NCBI RefSeq assembly: GCF_900167915.1
Contig: NZ_FUYM01000003.1
Location: 1 to 64,000, forward strand
Source of the DNA: Rhizorhabdus histidinilytica
Lineage (GTDB): Bacteria; Pseudomonadota; Alphaproteobacteria; Sphingomonadales; Sphingomonadaceae
Length of the DNA: 64,000 nucleotides
Direction of reading: 5' to 3'
Shown here in pieces: positions 46,469 to 55,215 of this stretch; position 1 is the first letter of the stretch; the number at the start of each line of letters is the position of its first letter. A program made the position numbers and the translations under genes. Below the pieces are notes generated by a model, which was given only the letters and a program-made list of their open reading frames with translations, had not been told where the DNA came from and searched no databases.

Positions 46469-46594
46469 ACACGGACGCGGAGCTGGCCTGGATACTAATC
46501 TGGATTATACACCCCGGGTGGCGATATGGGTTAGGCCCCGAAGGCTGCACCGAAAGATTGCCGCTACGGCACGCTCGCAGCCTCCGGGAGCTTC

Positions 46595-46858
46595 ATGTCT
46601 CTAATACTCGGCTCCCGTCTCGCAGGGGACGGTCCCCCCGGCTTCCAAGCGTCGCTCGACGGTGAGCCCGCCATCGTCGAACTCGACAGCGGCGCCATAT
46701 TCAAGCTCGCCAGACGCGCGACCCATGATGAACTGGACCGTATTCTCGAGGAAAAGCGGGAGAGGATCGGCGATGCGGCGATACGCCTCGCGCGCGAGGG
46801 CTTCGTCACGCGCGGCGATAGGGGCGCCGAGATCCTCGTTACTGCGTTAGACCTCTGA
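46595..46858 (+). CDS. Small protein of unknown function (possibly DUF1488-like)
   Basis: The 87-residue soluble protein starts at ATG 46595 after GGGAG. The second half (LDRILEEKRERIGDAAIRLAREGF, then ILVTALDL) recalls DUF1488 proteins, where an Ile-x3-A-A helix is followed by a short strand ending in Asp, but the match is weak. It stands alone between a regulator and a MaoC gene. Confidence 0.55.
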   Translation: MSLILGSRLAGDGPPGFQASLDGEPAIVELDSGAIFKLARRATHDELDRILEEKRERIGDAAIRLAREGFVTRGDRGAEILVTALDL

Positions 46859-46968
46859 ACGGCGCCGTATCCATAGACGCGGCCTATGCACTGCCGCTCG
46901 GCATTTCGATTTTCCCGGCATCGCCGCATGCGATACATCGCCTCTGCTGATCAGAGGGAGGATACGCG

Positions 46969-47421
46969 ATGGCCGGCCGTTGGTTTGACGAATGGAAGGT
47001 TGGGGATAGCCTGCGGCACGAGGTCCGCCGCACCGTCACGGAGACCGACAACCTGCTCTTCTCGACGATGACGCATAATCCGCAGCCGCTCCACATCGAC
47101 CTGGAGGCGGCGAAGGCGAGCGAATTCGGCCAGATTCTGGTCAACGGCACCTTCACTTTCGCGCTGATGGTCGGCCTGTCGGTCGGCGACACGACACTCG
47201 GCACGCTCGTCGCCAATCTCGGCTACGACAAGCTGGTGATGCCCAAGCCGGTGTTCATCGGCGACACGATGCGCGCGGAAACCGAAGTGGTCGAACTGCG
47301 CGAATCCCGCTCGCGCCCCGATGCCGGCATCGTCACCTTCCGTCACCGCCTGATCAACCAGCGCGACGAGACGGTCTGCGAGTGCCTGCGCTCCGCGCTG
47401 CTGAAGCGGAAAACGGCGTAG
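46969..47421 (+). CDS. MaoC-family hotdog-fold dehydratase
   Basis: The 150-residue protein has the hydratase motif [12 protein letters not shown] (33-44), typical of mesaconyl-CoA or enoyl-CoA hydratase-like MaoC proteins, then [10 protein letters not shown] and an aromatic-rich strand. GAGGGAGG precedes the ATG. It would hydrate or dehydrate a CoA thioester. The CoA-transferase genes 0.5 kb downstream on the other strand are compatible with acyl-CoA metabolism, but no operon links them. Confidence 0.83.
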   Translation: MAGRWFDEWKVGDSLRHEVRRTVTETDNLLFSTMTHNPQPLHIDLEAAKASEFGQILVNGTFTFALMVGLSVGDTTLGTLVANLGYDKLVMPKPVFIGDTMRAETEVVELRESRSRPDAGIVTFRHRLINQRDETVCECLRSALLKRKTA

Positions 47422-47476
47422 ACGAACGAGAAACGCCCAATGCGCCCTACATCCGCTTGATTTCCCGCGGTCGAGG

Positions 47477-47851
47477 ATGTCAGGTGCCCCCATGCTTTCC
47501 CATACACGCGCCATGGTGGCGGCAGCCGCCCACGCCCTGATCACCCAGACCAAGGTCGCCGGCATCTACGATCATGCGGCGGGACGTCATCTGCGGATCG
47601 CGGCGGAGGCGCGGGGCGAGCATCTGCAGGGCTTCGACGGCGATCGCTCGGCGAAGTTCGGCGGGACGCTGCCCGAGCTTTACGATGCGGCCGACAAGAG
47701 CTTCGTCTCGATCGAGATCGATGGGCGGACCGCCAAGGGATATGATCGCGGCTCTTCGACCCATTATTCGGTCACGGTGACCGACCGCGCCGTGCAGCTC
47801 TACGATCACGGCCAGGGCGCCTGGTTCGCCTTCGACGTCCAGACCGCCTGA
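47477..47851 (+). CDS. Protein of unknown function with repeated YD-H/R-G motifs
   Basis: The 124-residue protein has no signal peptide or membrane segment. The motif type YDHAAG, FDGDRS, YDRGSS and YDHGQG recurs four times at intervals of about 20-40 residues, each followed by an aromatic-rich strand. This suggests a small repeat-based beta sheet. I do not recognise the family. ATG 47477 follows a GAGG; ATG 47492 is an alternative. It converges with the CoA-transferase genes. Confidence 0.6.
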   Translation: MSGAPMLSHTRAMVAAAAHALITQTKVAGIYDHAAGRHLRIAAEARGEHLQGFDGDRSAKFGGTLPELYDAADKSFVSIEIDGRTAKGYDRGSSTHYSVTVTDRAVQLYDHGQGAWFAFDVQTA

Positions 47852-47858
47852 TCCCGCC

Positions 47859-47880
47859 CTCCCCCGCCTTAGCGGGAGAG
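47859..47880. terminator. Possible shared terminator hairpin between convergent genes
   Basis: CCCGC and GCGGG flank the loop CTTA (47863-47876), with a partly matched CTCC/GAGAG extension. It lies between a plus-strand stop and a minus-strand stop. The stem is short and has no T-run. Confidence 0.35.
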
Positions 47881-47897
47881 GGGTTTGGAAGGTCGCC

Positions 47898-48548
47898 TCA
47901 GCTCAGATAATGCGCGGTCGTCTTGGCGGCGACCTCCTCGGCGGTCACGCCGGGAGCAATCTCGATCAGCTTGAAGGGCGAGCTGTGATCGGGCCGCTGG
48001 AACACCGCCAGATCGGTGACGATCATGTCGACGACGTTCTTGCCGGTCAGCGGCAGCGTGCAGGCCGGGATGAACTTCGGGCTGCCGTCCTTGGCAGTGT
48101 GTTCCATGACGACGATGATCTTCTTGACGCCGGCGACGAGGTCCATCGCGCCGCCCATGCCCTTGATCATCTTACCCGGGATCATCCAGTTGGCAATGTC
48201 GCCGCCCTCCGACACCTCCATCGCGCCGAGCACGGTCAGGTCGATATGCCCGCCGCGGATCATCGCGAAGCTGTCCGCCGAGGAGAAGAAGCTCGATGAG
48301 GGAAGCTGGCTGATCGTCTGCTTGCCCGCGTTGATCAGATCGGGATCGACCTCCTCCTCATAGGGGAAGGGGCCGATGCCGAGCATGCCGTTCTCCGACT
48401 GCAAGGTCACGGTCATTCCGGCGGGGATGTTGTTCGCGACCAGGGTCGGGATGCCGATGCCCAGGTTGACGTAGAAGCCGTCCTTGAGTTCCTTCGCGGC
48501 GCGCGCCGCCATCTGGTTGCGGTCCCAACCCTTGTTTTCCTGGGCCAT
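47898..48548 (-). CDS. scoB: 3-oxoacid CoA-transferase subunit B (ScoB/PcaJ type)
   Basis: The 216-residue subunit carries the catalytic Glu in [12 protein letters not shown] (51-62) and the family pattern [16 protein letters not shown] (about 129-144). With subunit A it moves CoA from succinyl-CoA to acetoacetate or, in PcaIJ enzymes, to 3-oxoadipate. The two possibilities cannot be separated by eye. A catB gene in the same window makes 3-oxoadipate plausible. It abuts subunit A with a one-base overlap. Confidence 0.9.
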   Translation of the reverse strand: MAQENKGWDRNQMAARAAKELKDGFYVNLGIGIPTLVANNIPAGMTVTLQSENGMLGIGPFPYEEEVDPDLINAGKQTISQLPSSSFFSSADSFAMIRGGHIDLTVLGAMEVSEGGDIANWMIPGKMIKGMGGAMDLVAGVKKIIVVMEHTAKDGSPKFIPACTLPLTGKNVVDMIVTDLAVFQRPDHSSPFKLIEIAPGVTAEEVAAKTTAHYLS

Positions 48549-49255
48549 TATGCGGTCTCCCTCGCGCGGGTCGTGCGGAACTCGATCTTCTTGTCGTAGG
48601 GCGCGCCGAGGACGATGCGCTTCACATAGATGCTCGGCAGGTGGACGTGATCAGGATCGATGCTGCCGACCGGCACGATCTCCTCGACCTCGGCCACGCA
48701 GACCTTGCCCGAGGTCGCCGCCGGATGGTTGAAGTTCCGCGCGGTCTTGCGGAAGATCAGGTTGCCGCTCTCGTCCGCCTTCCAGCCCTTGATGATCGCC
48801 AGGTCGGAACGGATACCGCGTTCGAGCACATAGGTCTCGCCGTCGAACTCCTTGGTCTCCTTGCCATCGGCGACCAGCGTGCCAACGCCGGTCTTGGTGT
48901 AGAAGCCCGGAATGCCGGCGCCGCCGGCGCGCATCCGCTCGGCCAGCGTGCCCTGCGGACAGAACTCGACCTCGAGTTCGCCAGCCAGATATTGCCGCTC
49001 GAACTCCTTGTTCTCGCCGACATAGGAGCTGATCATCTTCCTGATCTGGCGGGTGCGCAGCAGCTTGCCGAGGCCCTCCCCGTCGATGCCGGCATTGTTG
49101 GACGCAACGGTCAGGCCGCCCACGCCCGAGGCGACGATCGCGTCGATCAGACGTTCCGGAACGCCGCACAGGCCGAAACCGCCGGCGGAGATCGTCATTC
49201 CGTCAAACAGCAATCCCTCAAGCGCCGCTGCGGCGTTCGGGTAAATCTTGGTCAT
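48548..49255 (-). CDS. scoA: 3-oxoacid CoA-transferase subunit A (ScoA/PcaI type)
   Basis: The 235-residue subunit has the signatures [19 protein letters not shown] (19-37), [19 protein letters not shown] (about 48-66) and [21 protein letters not shown] in two halves (about 98-118). Start and length are normal. It precedes subunit B. A divergent LysR gene 86 bases away probably regulates the pair. Confidence 0.9.
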   Translation of the reverse strand: MTKIYPNAAAALEGLLFDGMTISAGGFGLCGVPERLIDAIVASGVGGLTVASNNAGIDGEGLGKLLRTRQIRKMISSYVGENKEFERQYLAGELEVEFCPQGTLAERMRAGGAGIPGFYTKTGVGTLVADGKETKEFDGETYVLERGIRSDLAIIKGWKADESGNLIFRKTARNFNHPAATSGKVCVAEVEEIVPVGSIDPDHVHLPSIYVKRIVLGAPYDKKIEFRTTRARETA

Positions 49256-49341
49256 GGAAGGCTCCTCCCTGACACGGGGCTAGAGGACCGAAATCATAAA
49301 ATCCAATTGTAGTTTTCTTGGTTTACTCATAGCCATCTGTT

Positions 49342-50229
49342 ATGAGACGCATCTCACTCTACCATCTCGAAACGCTGTTGTGGATCAGCCGTCTCGGCAC
49401 GTTCGGCGCGGCGGCGGAACGGCTCAACACCACCCAGCCGGGCGTGTCCGCGCGCATCCGCGAGCTGGAGCATCAGATCGGCTTCCGGCTGTTCGAACGC
49501 GCCGGGCGGACGATGGCGCTGACGGTGCGCGGGCGCGAATTCGTCCGCGAGTGCGAGCCGCTATGGACCTCGATCGAGCGCACCTTCCTGCAATCGGGCC
49601 GGTTCGAGGGCGCGTCGGGAATCGTCCGGATCGGCGCGGGCGAGATCGCGGCGGCGACGTGCCTGCCGTCCTTCTTCACCGGGTTGAAGGCCGATATGCC
49701 GCGCGTGACGCTGGAGATGGAGATAGACCTGTCGCACGGCCTGCTGCAGAAGCTGCTCAGCGCCAATTGCGACCTGATCTTCCTCGCCGGCCCGATCGTC
49801 AGCCCCAATATCGAGACCGTCCCGATCGGCGCGGTCGACATGATGTGGATCGCGAGTCCCGCACTGGGCGGCCAGGGCTTCGACGGCCCCTGCCCCACGC
49901 TGTGGCTGCTCCACCGCCATTCGCCGATCCACGGCGTCGCGCGCGCCAGCCTCGAAGCGGCGGGGCATGGCGACGCGACGATCAACAGCTGCAACAACGT
50001 CCGTTCGCTGATCGACATCGTGCTGTCGGGCGGCGGCATCAGCTTCGTGCCCGAGATAATGGCGCGGCCCCATCTCGATCGCGGCACGCTCGTCCGGCTG
50101 CGTCCCGACCTCGACCGCACCATCCCGTTCCACGCCGCGATCCGGGCGCAGGAACGCGACCCGCTCGTCCGCGACATCTTCGCGCGGGCGGCGGCTCTGG
50201 AGATCGCGGAGATCGTCCCCGGCCGATGA
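49342..50229 (+). CDS. LysR-family transcriptional regulator
   Basis: The 295-residue protein has a LysR DNA-binding domain (YHLETLLWISRLGTFGAAAE, then TTQPGVSARIRELE, about 7-45) and an effector domain with Cys in AAATCLPSFF. It is divergent from the CoA-transferase genes. A dyad CTCATA-N9-TATGAG overlaps its own ATG, consistent with autoregulation. Its effector is unknown. Confidence 0.87.
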   Translation: MRRISLYHLETLLWISRLGTFGAAAERLNTTQPGVSARIRELEHQIGFRLFERAGRTMALTVRGREFVRECEPLWTSIERTFLQSGRFEGASGIVRIGAGEIAAATCLPSFFTGLKADMPRVTLEMEIDLSHGLLQKLLSANCDLIFLAGPIVSPNIETVPIGAVDMMWIASPALGGQGFDGPCPTLWLLHRHSPIHGVARASLEAAGHGDATINSCNNVRSLIDIVLSGGGISFVPEIMARPHLDRGTLVRLRPDLDRTIPFHAAIRAQERDPLVRDIFARAAALEIAEIVPGR

Positions 50230-50247
50230 CGGACGGGGGCGAGCCAG

Positions 50248-50613
50248 TCAGCGCAGCACGGGGCTGGCGCTCGGCCGGTCGCGATGCGCGGGGACGAAAC
50301 GCCGCGCGGAGAAGCTGAACGGCACCTCGGCGCTGCCGCCATAAAGTTCGTGGTGCGGCGTCGCTTCGGCGAAGGCGCAGACCAGCTCGAACAGATTGGC
50401 CATCGGGCCGCTCAGCCCTTCGAGCGGCTGGTCGGCGAGCAGCCGCAGCGCCTCGTCGAGCTTGGGCATGAACGCCGTGTAGAAGTCGGCGAAGTCCTGC
50501 TTCGAAGCGGCCCAGCGAATCTGGCTTCGCTCGCCCTCGGTCGGCCGCGCCCAGCGCGCGGCGAGGTCGGCGAACGGCTCGAAGCCCGAGGGAAGGCTCT
50601 TGTCTTCGGTCAT
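50248..50613 (-). CDS. Small Rieske-associated protein of unknown family (paralogue 1 of 3)
   Basis: The 121-residue soluble protein follows the Rieske alpha gene by 12 bases on the same strand. It shares a clear pattern with the proteins at 57630 and 60955. This includes LP-x2-F (7-11), WA-x-PT (21-25), R-x-x-AS (33-37), FY (44-45), an AE-x2-PHxELYG segment (82-92) and RFVPAH (105-110). I know no named family with this pattern. It is not the SnoaL-type beta subunit, which is encoded separately. A structural, maturation or regulatory role with the oxygenase is inferred from repeated pairing. Confidence 0.75.
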   Translation of the reverse strand: MTEDKSLPSGFEPFADLAARWARPTEGERSQIRWAASKQDFADFYTAFMPKLDEALRLLADQPLEGLSGPMANLFELVCAFAEATPHHELYGGSAEVPFSFSARRFVPAHRDRPSASPVLR

Positions 50614-50625
50614 GGTCGAGGCTCC

Positions 50626-51855
50626 TCAGGCCGTCAGGAAGTCGTCGTGGACGCGGACGGCGTGGCGGATCAGGAATTCCTGGTCCATCAGATACATCTG
50701 GTCGATCACGCCTGATCGGATGCCGGTGAAGGTGTCCTCCATCGTCGCGGTATCCTCCAGCCATGCGTTGCGATGGAGGGCGTTGACGTGGAGTTGCGCT
50801 ACCCGCTCCGCCGCGTTCCGGGCCGGGCGGAAATAGTTGGTCCCCTCCCAGAGCGTCCGGCCATGATCGAGCGGCCAGAACTGGTGGGTGAAGAAGGACA
50901 TGCCCGGATAGCCGCAACCTGCCGAAAGATGGATGATCAGGTTGGGGAAGAGGTTGGGCAGTTCGAACTGGAAGTCGGTACGTCGCGTCGGATTGATCCC
51001 GGGCGGGAGCTGGTCGGGACGCGGCCGATGCGGTTCGCTGGCATGCAGCACCCCGGCGAAGGCGGCGGTCGACGCCGCGGTGTCCATTCCCGCGCCGTAG
51101 ATGGTCGAGGAGGCGTGCGGCCCCATCAGCTTGAAGTCGGTATGCTCGACCCCGCGGAAGCCGGGCAGCGATCCGGCATGGATGGTCGGCACGTGGTAGC
51201 CCTCGGAAAAGGCCTGGTGCGCGACCTTCCAATTGCATTCGAGCACCGTCGAATAGCGGAAGACGGTGGTCGATTCGGCATAGGGATAGCCGCCGAACAG
51301 CCGGGCGAAGTCGCCCAGATAATCGAGCAGGCTCTGCTCGGGCGGGTCGGCGAAGTTGATGAAGACGAAGCCTTCCCAGGTGTCGCAGGCGATCTCCCGC
51401 AGGCCCAGGCAGCTCTTGTCGAGCTTGCCGAACCCCTCCTCCATCGGCACCGAGCGGAGCGGGCCGTCGGTGCCGAATACCCAGCCGTGGAAGCGGCAGG
51501 TGACCACCCCGGCGCGGGCACGCCCGAAGCTCTCGAAATCGCTGTTCGGGACGACCTTGTTGCCGCGATGGGTGCAGACATTGTGGAAGGCGCGGATCTT
51601 GCCGTCCTTGCCGCGCACGATCAGTACCGAGGTGTCTGCGACCGGCATCTCCTTGACCTTGTAGTCGCCGATCTCCGGTATCTCCCAGGCGGTCGCGACC
51701 TTCAGCCATGCGCGACGGAAGATCTTCTCGCGCTCCAGCTCGTAGACCGTCGGGTCGCGGATCGCCTCCACCGACACCGGATCGACGCCCAGTTCGGCCC
51801 GGATCTCCGCGATCGAGCGGCCGATATGGCTCAGCGTCGGATCCTCTGCGTTCAT
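50626..51855 (-). CDS. Rieske non-heme iron oxygenase alpha subunit
   Basis: The 409-residue protein has a Rieske centre CTHRG (about 93-97) and CRFHGW (about 119-124). The iron site is in NWKVAHQAFSEGYHVPTIH (about 202-220), where Glu stands at the usual bridging Asp position. AAGGAG precedes the ATG. It is close in sequence to the alpha subunit at 56418, sharing the KDG-x-IRAFHN and NAWLEDTATMEDT segments. It lies between a SnoaL-like gene and the small protein gene, downstream of a TonB receptor. Substrate unknown; aromatic or N-/O-alkyl compounds are possible. Confidence 0.9.
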   Translation of the reverse strand: MNAEDPTLSHIGRSIAEIRAELGVDPVSVEAIRDPTVYELEREKIFRRAWLKVATAWEIPEIGDYKVKEMPVADTSVLIVRGKDGKIRAFHNVCTHRGNKVVPNSDFESFGRARAGVVTCRFHGWVFGTDGPLRSVPMEEGFGKLDKSCLGLREIACDTWEGFVFINFADPPEQSLLDYLGDFARLFGGYPYAESTTVFRYSTVLECNWKVAHQAFSEGYHVPTIHAGSLPGFRGVEHTDFKLMGPHASSTIYGAGMDTAASTAAFAGVLHASEPHRPRPDQLPPGINPTRRTDFQFELPNLFPNLIIHLSAGCGYPGMSFFTHQFWPLDHGRTLWEGTNYFRPARNAAERVAQLHVNALHRNAWLEDTATMEDTFTGIRSGVIDQMYLMDQEFLIRHAVRVHDDFLTA

Positions 51856-51885
51856 TGCTGCTCTCCTTGCGTCAAAATCGGCCGA

Positions 51886-52362
51886 TCAGGCATCGGCCAG
51901 GGCCGCCGGCTTGGGCGACCATCCATCGGGATAATGGGAGATCAGCTCGGCCTTCAGCTCGAGCTGCCGGAAGCGCCAGCGTGGCCCGTCGGCCAGCGCC
52001 TCGGCGACATAGCGCCCACCGATCCAATAGGCGCGCCCGCTCGCGGCGGTCGCCACCTCCCAGAGGTAGAATTCAATATCGGCGGACAGCAGGTCGTCGG
52101 CCAGCACGACCTTGGGCGACACCAGATAGTGGAGCGTCCAGCGGAAGCCCCGATCGGCATTGCCGGCGACGCCCTCCGCGATCGCGTCGCGCCCGCGCAG
52201 CTCGCCATAGCGATCGATCAGGAAGGCCGCATCGTCGGCGAACAGATCGCGCAGCGCCGCCGCCGACGGCCCCGCGTCGAACGCCCGGCCGAGATCGGCG
52301 ATCAGGTCGTCGATCGCCCGCAGCGCCTCCAGCCTCTCGATCCTGCGTTCCAGTGTCTCCAT
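51886..52362 (-). CDS. SnoaL/NTF2-like protein, probable oxygenase beta-type subunit
   Basis: ATG 52362 gives a 158-residue protein with the NTF2-like pattern (RIERLEALRAIDDLIADLG, LFADDAAF, GRDAIAEG and an FYLWEVA strand). It resembles the protein at 58004, with the same order of IExR, AI-DLxA, GPLFADDA-like, IHYL/LHYL and YLWE segments. NTF2-like folds form the small subunits of ring-hydroxylating dioxygenases, so it may be a diverged beta subunit for the following alpha gene (30-base gap). It could also be an independent cyclase- or isomerase-type protein. Confidence 0.75.
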   Translation of the reverse strand: METLERRIERLEALRAIDDLIADLGRAFDAGPSAAALRDLFADDAAFLIDRYGELRGRDAIAEGVAGNADRGFRWTLHYLVSPKVVLADDLLSADIEFYLWEVATAASGRAYWIGGRYVAEALADGPRWRFRQLELKAELISHYPDGWSPKPAALADA

Positions 52363-52417
52363 CGCCACGCTCCGAAAAAAACAGGGGGCGGGCCCGGCAA
52401 AGCCCGCCCCGTCATCA

Positions 52418-54829
52418 TCAGAAGGAATAGCGCGCGCTGAGATACCATTCGCGCGGACGGCCATAGACGCCCTCGACCAGACCACCGAACGAGTCGGCAT
52501 AACCGGAACCGAGATAGACCTCCTTGGTCAGGTTCTTGACGCCGGCGGTGATGCCCCAGCGCTTGTCCTCGTCGGTCCAGGCGACCGAGGCGTTGACGAG
52601 ATGATAGCCGTCCTGGACGAGCAGCGGGGTGTTGACCGCGTCGTTGTAGACCCGCGACCGATAGGACCAGTCGACGCGCGGCTGGAAGCTGCCGATGCCG
52701 TCCGCCTGGATATTGTAGGCGACGCCGGCGCTCAGCGTCCATTTCGGCGCGTTCTGCAGCTTGGTCGAGGTCGTCACGCCGGCGTTGAGCGCGCGGATGT
52801 CGACCCGGCGGTACTTGGCGTCGAGATAGCCGAGGCCCGCGTCGATCTGCAGCCCGCCGATCGGACGCGCCTGCATCTCGAGCTCGAAGCCCTTGATCCG
52901 CGCCTTCGCCGCATTCTGGATGATCGGCGCGAAGCCCAGCGTCGGGTCGTTCACGGTGATCTGCAGGTCGTCATAGTCGTTGAGGAAGGCGGCGCCGTTC
53001 AGCCGCAGCCGCCGGCCGAACAGGTCCGACTTGAAGCCGATCTCATAGGTGGTGCTGGTTTCCGGCTTGAACGACGGGATGAAGGCGAAGGGCGGGAAGA
53101 CGCGCTGGGTGAAGCCGCCACCCTTGAAGCCTTCCGAATAGGACACATAGCCGAGCAGCTCGGGGCTGAAGCGATAGGACAGGCTGGCCATCGGCGTCCA
53201 GGCGGTGTCCTTCACCGTCGACCGCTGTCCCAGCGGGCCCATCAGCGGATCGCCGTTCTGCAGGCCCGAGCCGTCCGGGTTGAACGGCGCCCCGGTCAGG
53301 AAGCCCGCCTCCACCACATATTGGTTGGCGTTGCCGAAGGTCTTCTTGTCCTCGGTCCAGCGGATGCCGGCGGTGAGGTTCAGGTTGCGGACGATCTCGT
53401 AGGTGCCTTGCCCGAAGAAGGCGAGGCTCTTGCCGTCGAGCACCGCGCCGCTCAGGAACACAGCGTCGACGATGTTGACGAGGTCGCGGTGGTTGCCGCT
53501 CTCGCTCGAATAATAGCCGCCGACCACCCAGTTGAAGCGGCCGTCCGCGACGTCGCCCTGGAGCTGGACCTCCTGCGAGAACTGATCCTGCTTCCAGTCG
53601 CTGTTGGTCTCGACGATCGTCGCCGGGCTATGGTCGGAATCGCGGGTCCAGAAGCCTGTGACCTTGCGATAGGCGGTGATCGACTTGAACGAGATGCCGT
53701 CGGCGATCTTCCATTCGAGCGTGCCCGATGCGCCCCAGATGTTCAGGTCCGATGCCGACTGGTAGCGCCGGGGATTGCCGTTGGTGAACACGCCCGAGAT
53801 CGAGCTGAAGGTGCCGCCATGGCGATAGGGCCCGAGCACCCATTGGTTGTTGAAGCAGCGCTGGTCGGTGAAGCGGCTCGGATCGGCGGTGTTGGCGCAG
53901 ATGCCGGGCGCGCCGGAATAGGCCGCGTTCCACACCTGCGCGGCGGGCGCGTTCTCGTCGATCGCGATGGCGACGTTGGGGGCGGACTGCTCCCGCGCCC
54001 GCGATCCGTCGACCGCCAGGTCGATGGTGACGTCGCTCGACGGTTCGAGGCGCAGCGCGAAGCGGCCGGCGAGCTGGTCGGTGTCGCCCAGGTCGGGCGC
54101 GCCCGCGACCACGCCTTTCACATAGCCGTCGCGCTTGTGATAGAAACCGGCGATGCTCGAATAGACACCCTCGGCGAGCGGCACGTCGATCGATCCCTTC
54201 GCCTGGATGCGGTTGAAACGGCCGGTGGTCAGCTCCAGCGAGCCGGCCAGCTTGTCCCCCGGCTTCTTGGTGACGACGCTGACCGCACCGCCGATCGTGT
54301 TGCGGCCGAACAGCGTGCCCTGCGGCCCGCGCAGCACCTCGATCCGCTCGACGTTGAGCACATCGAGGACGTTGCCGACCCCGCGCGAGATGTAGACGCC
54401 ATCGAGATAGAGGCCGACGCCGGGATCGGCCGAGAGCTGATAGTCGTTCTGGCCGATGCCGCGGATGAAGATCGCGGCGGTCGCGTTGCTGGCCGAGACC
54501 GGCACAGAGCTGTTGAACTTCACGTTCGGTGTGAAGTCGCCGATCTGGGTGACGTTGTCGATGCCGCGGGCGGTCAGCCCCTCGGACGTCACCGCGGAGA
54601 TCGCGATCGGCGTATCCTGCAGCGATTCCGCGCGGCGGCGCGCGGTGACGGTGATGACCTCGACGCCGTCGACCGCGTCGGCCGACGCGGCCTCGGCCGG
54701 GGCCTGCTGCGCGCTCGCCATGCCGGCCGGCGCCAAGAGCCCGAGTAGCGACGCGCCGATCAGCAGCAGGCCCCGGCCGCGCCGCGGCGCTACGATCGCC
54801 CCCATCTCGTTCTGCCTTGCCATGTTCAT
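52418..54829 (-). CDS. TonB-dependent outer-membrane receptor
   Basis: The 803-residue receptor has a signal peptide ending ASAQQ (about 1-42), TonB box VEVITVTARRR (about 55-65), a plug with IEVLRGPQGTLFGRNTIGG and a barrel ending REWYLSARYSF. GGGAAGGG precedes the ATG. It is the first gene of the run receptor, SnoaL-like, Rieske alpha, small protein (gap of 55 bases to the next). This ties import directly to oxygenation. Confidence 0.93.
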   Translation of the reverse strand: MNMARQNEMGAIVAPRRGRGLLLIGASLLGLLAPAGMASAQQAPAEAASADAVDGVEVITVTARRRAESLQDTPIAISAVTSEGLTARGIDNVTQIGDFTPNVKFNSSVPVSASNATAAIFIRGIGQNDYQLSADPGVGLYLDGVYISRGVGNVLDVLNVERIEVLRGPQGTLFGRNTIGGAVSVVTKKPGDKLAGSLELTTGRFNRIQAKGSIDVPLAEGVYSSIAGFYHKRDGYVKGVVAGAPDLGDTDQLAGRFALRLEPSSDVTIDLAVDGSRAREQSAPNVAIAIDENAPAAQVWNAAYSGAPGICANTADPSRFTDQRCFNNQWVLGPYRHGGTFSSISGVFTNGNPRRYQSASDLNIWGASGTLEWKIADGISFKSITAYRKVTGFWTRDSDHSPATIVETNSDWKQDQFSQEVQLQGDVADGRFNWVVGGYYSSESGNHRDLVNIVDAVFLSGAVLDGKSLAFFGQGTYEIVRNLNLTAGIRWTEDKKTFGNANQYVVEAGFLTGAPFNPDGSGLQNGDPLMGPLGQRSTVKDTAWTPMASLSYRFSPELLGYVSYSEGFKGGGFTQRVFPPFAFIPSFKPETSTTYEIGFKSDLFGRRLRLNGAAFLNDYDDLQITVNDPTLGFAPIIQNAAKARIKGFELEMQARPIGGLQIDAGLGYLDAKYRRVDIRALNAGVTTSTKLQNAPKWTLSAGVAYNIQADGIGSFQPRVDWSYRSRVYNDAVNTPLLVQDGYHLVNASVAWTDEDKRWGITAGVKNLTKEVYLGSGYADSFGGLVEGVYGRPREWYLSARYSF

Positions 54830-55215
54830 TTTCCCTTCCTCCCGATTGCCGCCGGCACCGCCTGTTCGGGGCCGGTCCGGGTCACGCCCCCGCGCGCCCG
54901 TCCATCACGAAACCCGAAGGTTGGTGACAGGTGCATGCAACATCATCGGACCCCCGATGCGCTAGCCTCAGGGCGCGATCAGCAGCACCACAGCGCGATT
55001 GAATGACAGTGCGAAAAAACGCCCATTTTCCGGGCCCATCGCTGCTCGCGCGCGGGTATACGCGCGGTCATGGCGCCGCTGCCGAGGGGAATTGCGGCCG
55101 CTTTGATGCGGTAGCTGGCTACTAGGCTCGGCAGAGGGATAGCCGCCCGAGCCCGCCCCCGATCATCATCATCCCACGATCCGATAGCGGACGGCTGAAC
55201 AGCGCGAGGGAGCAG
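54830..55215. other. Divergent promoter region between two oxygenase operons (386 bp)
   Basis: I see no gene. The region separates the receptor-led minus-strand operon from the acetamidase-led plus-strand operon and must hold both promoters. Notable marks are CGCGCG-GGTATA-CGCGCG (55049-55066) and an A-tract (TGCGAAAAAACG, 55011-55022). Either could be a regulator site for the AraC protein encoded at 58908, but I cannot identify a defined operator. Confidence 0.5.
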
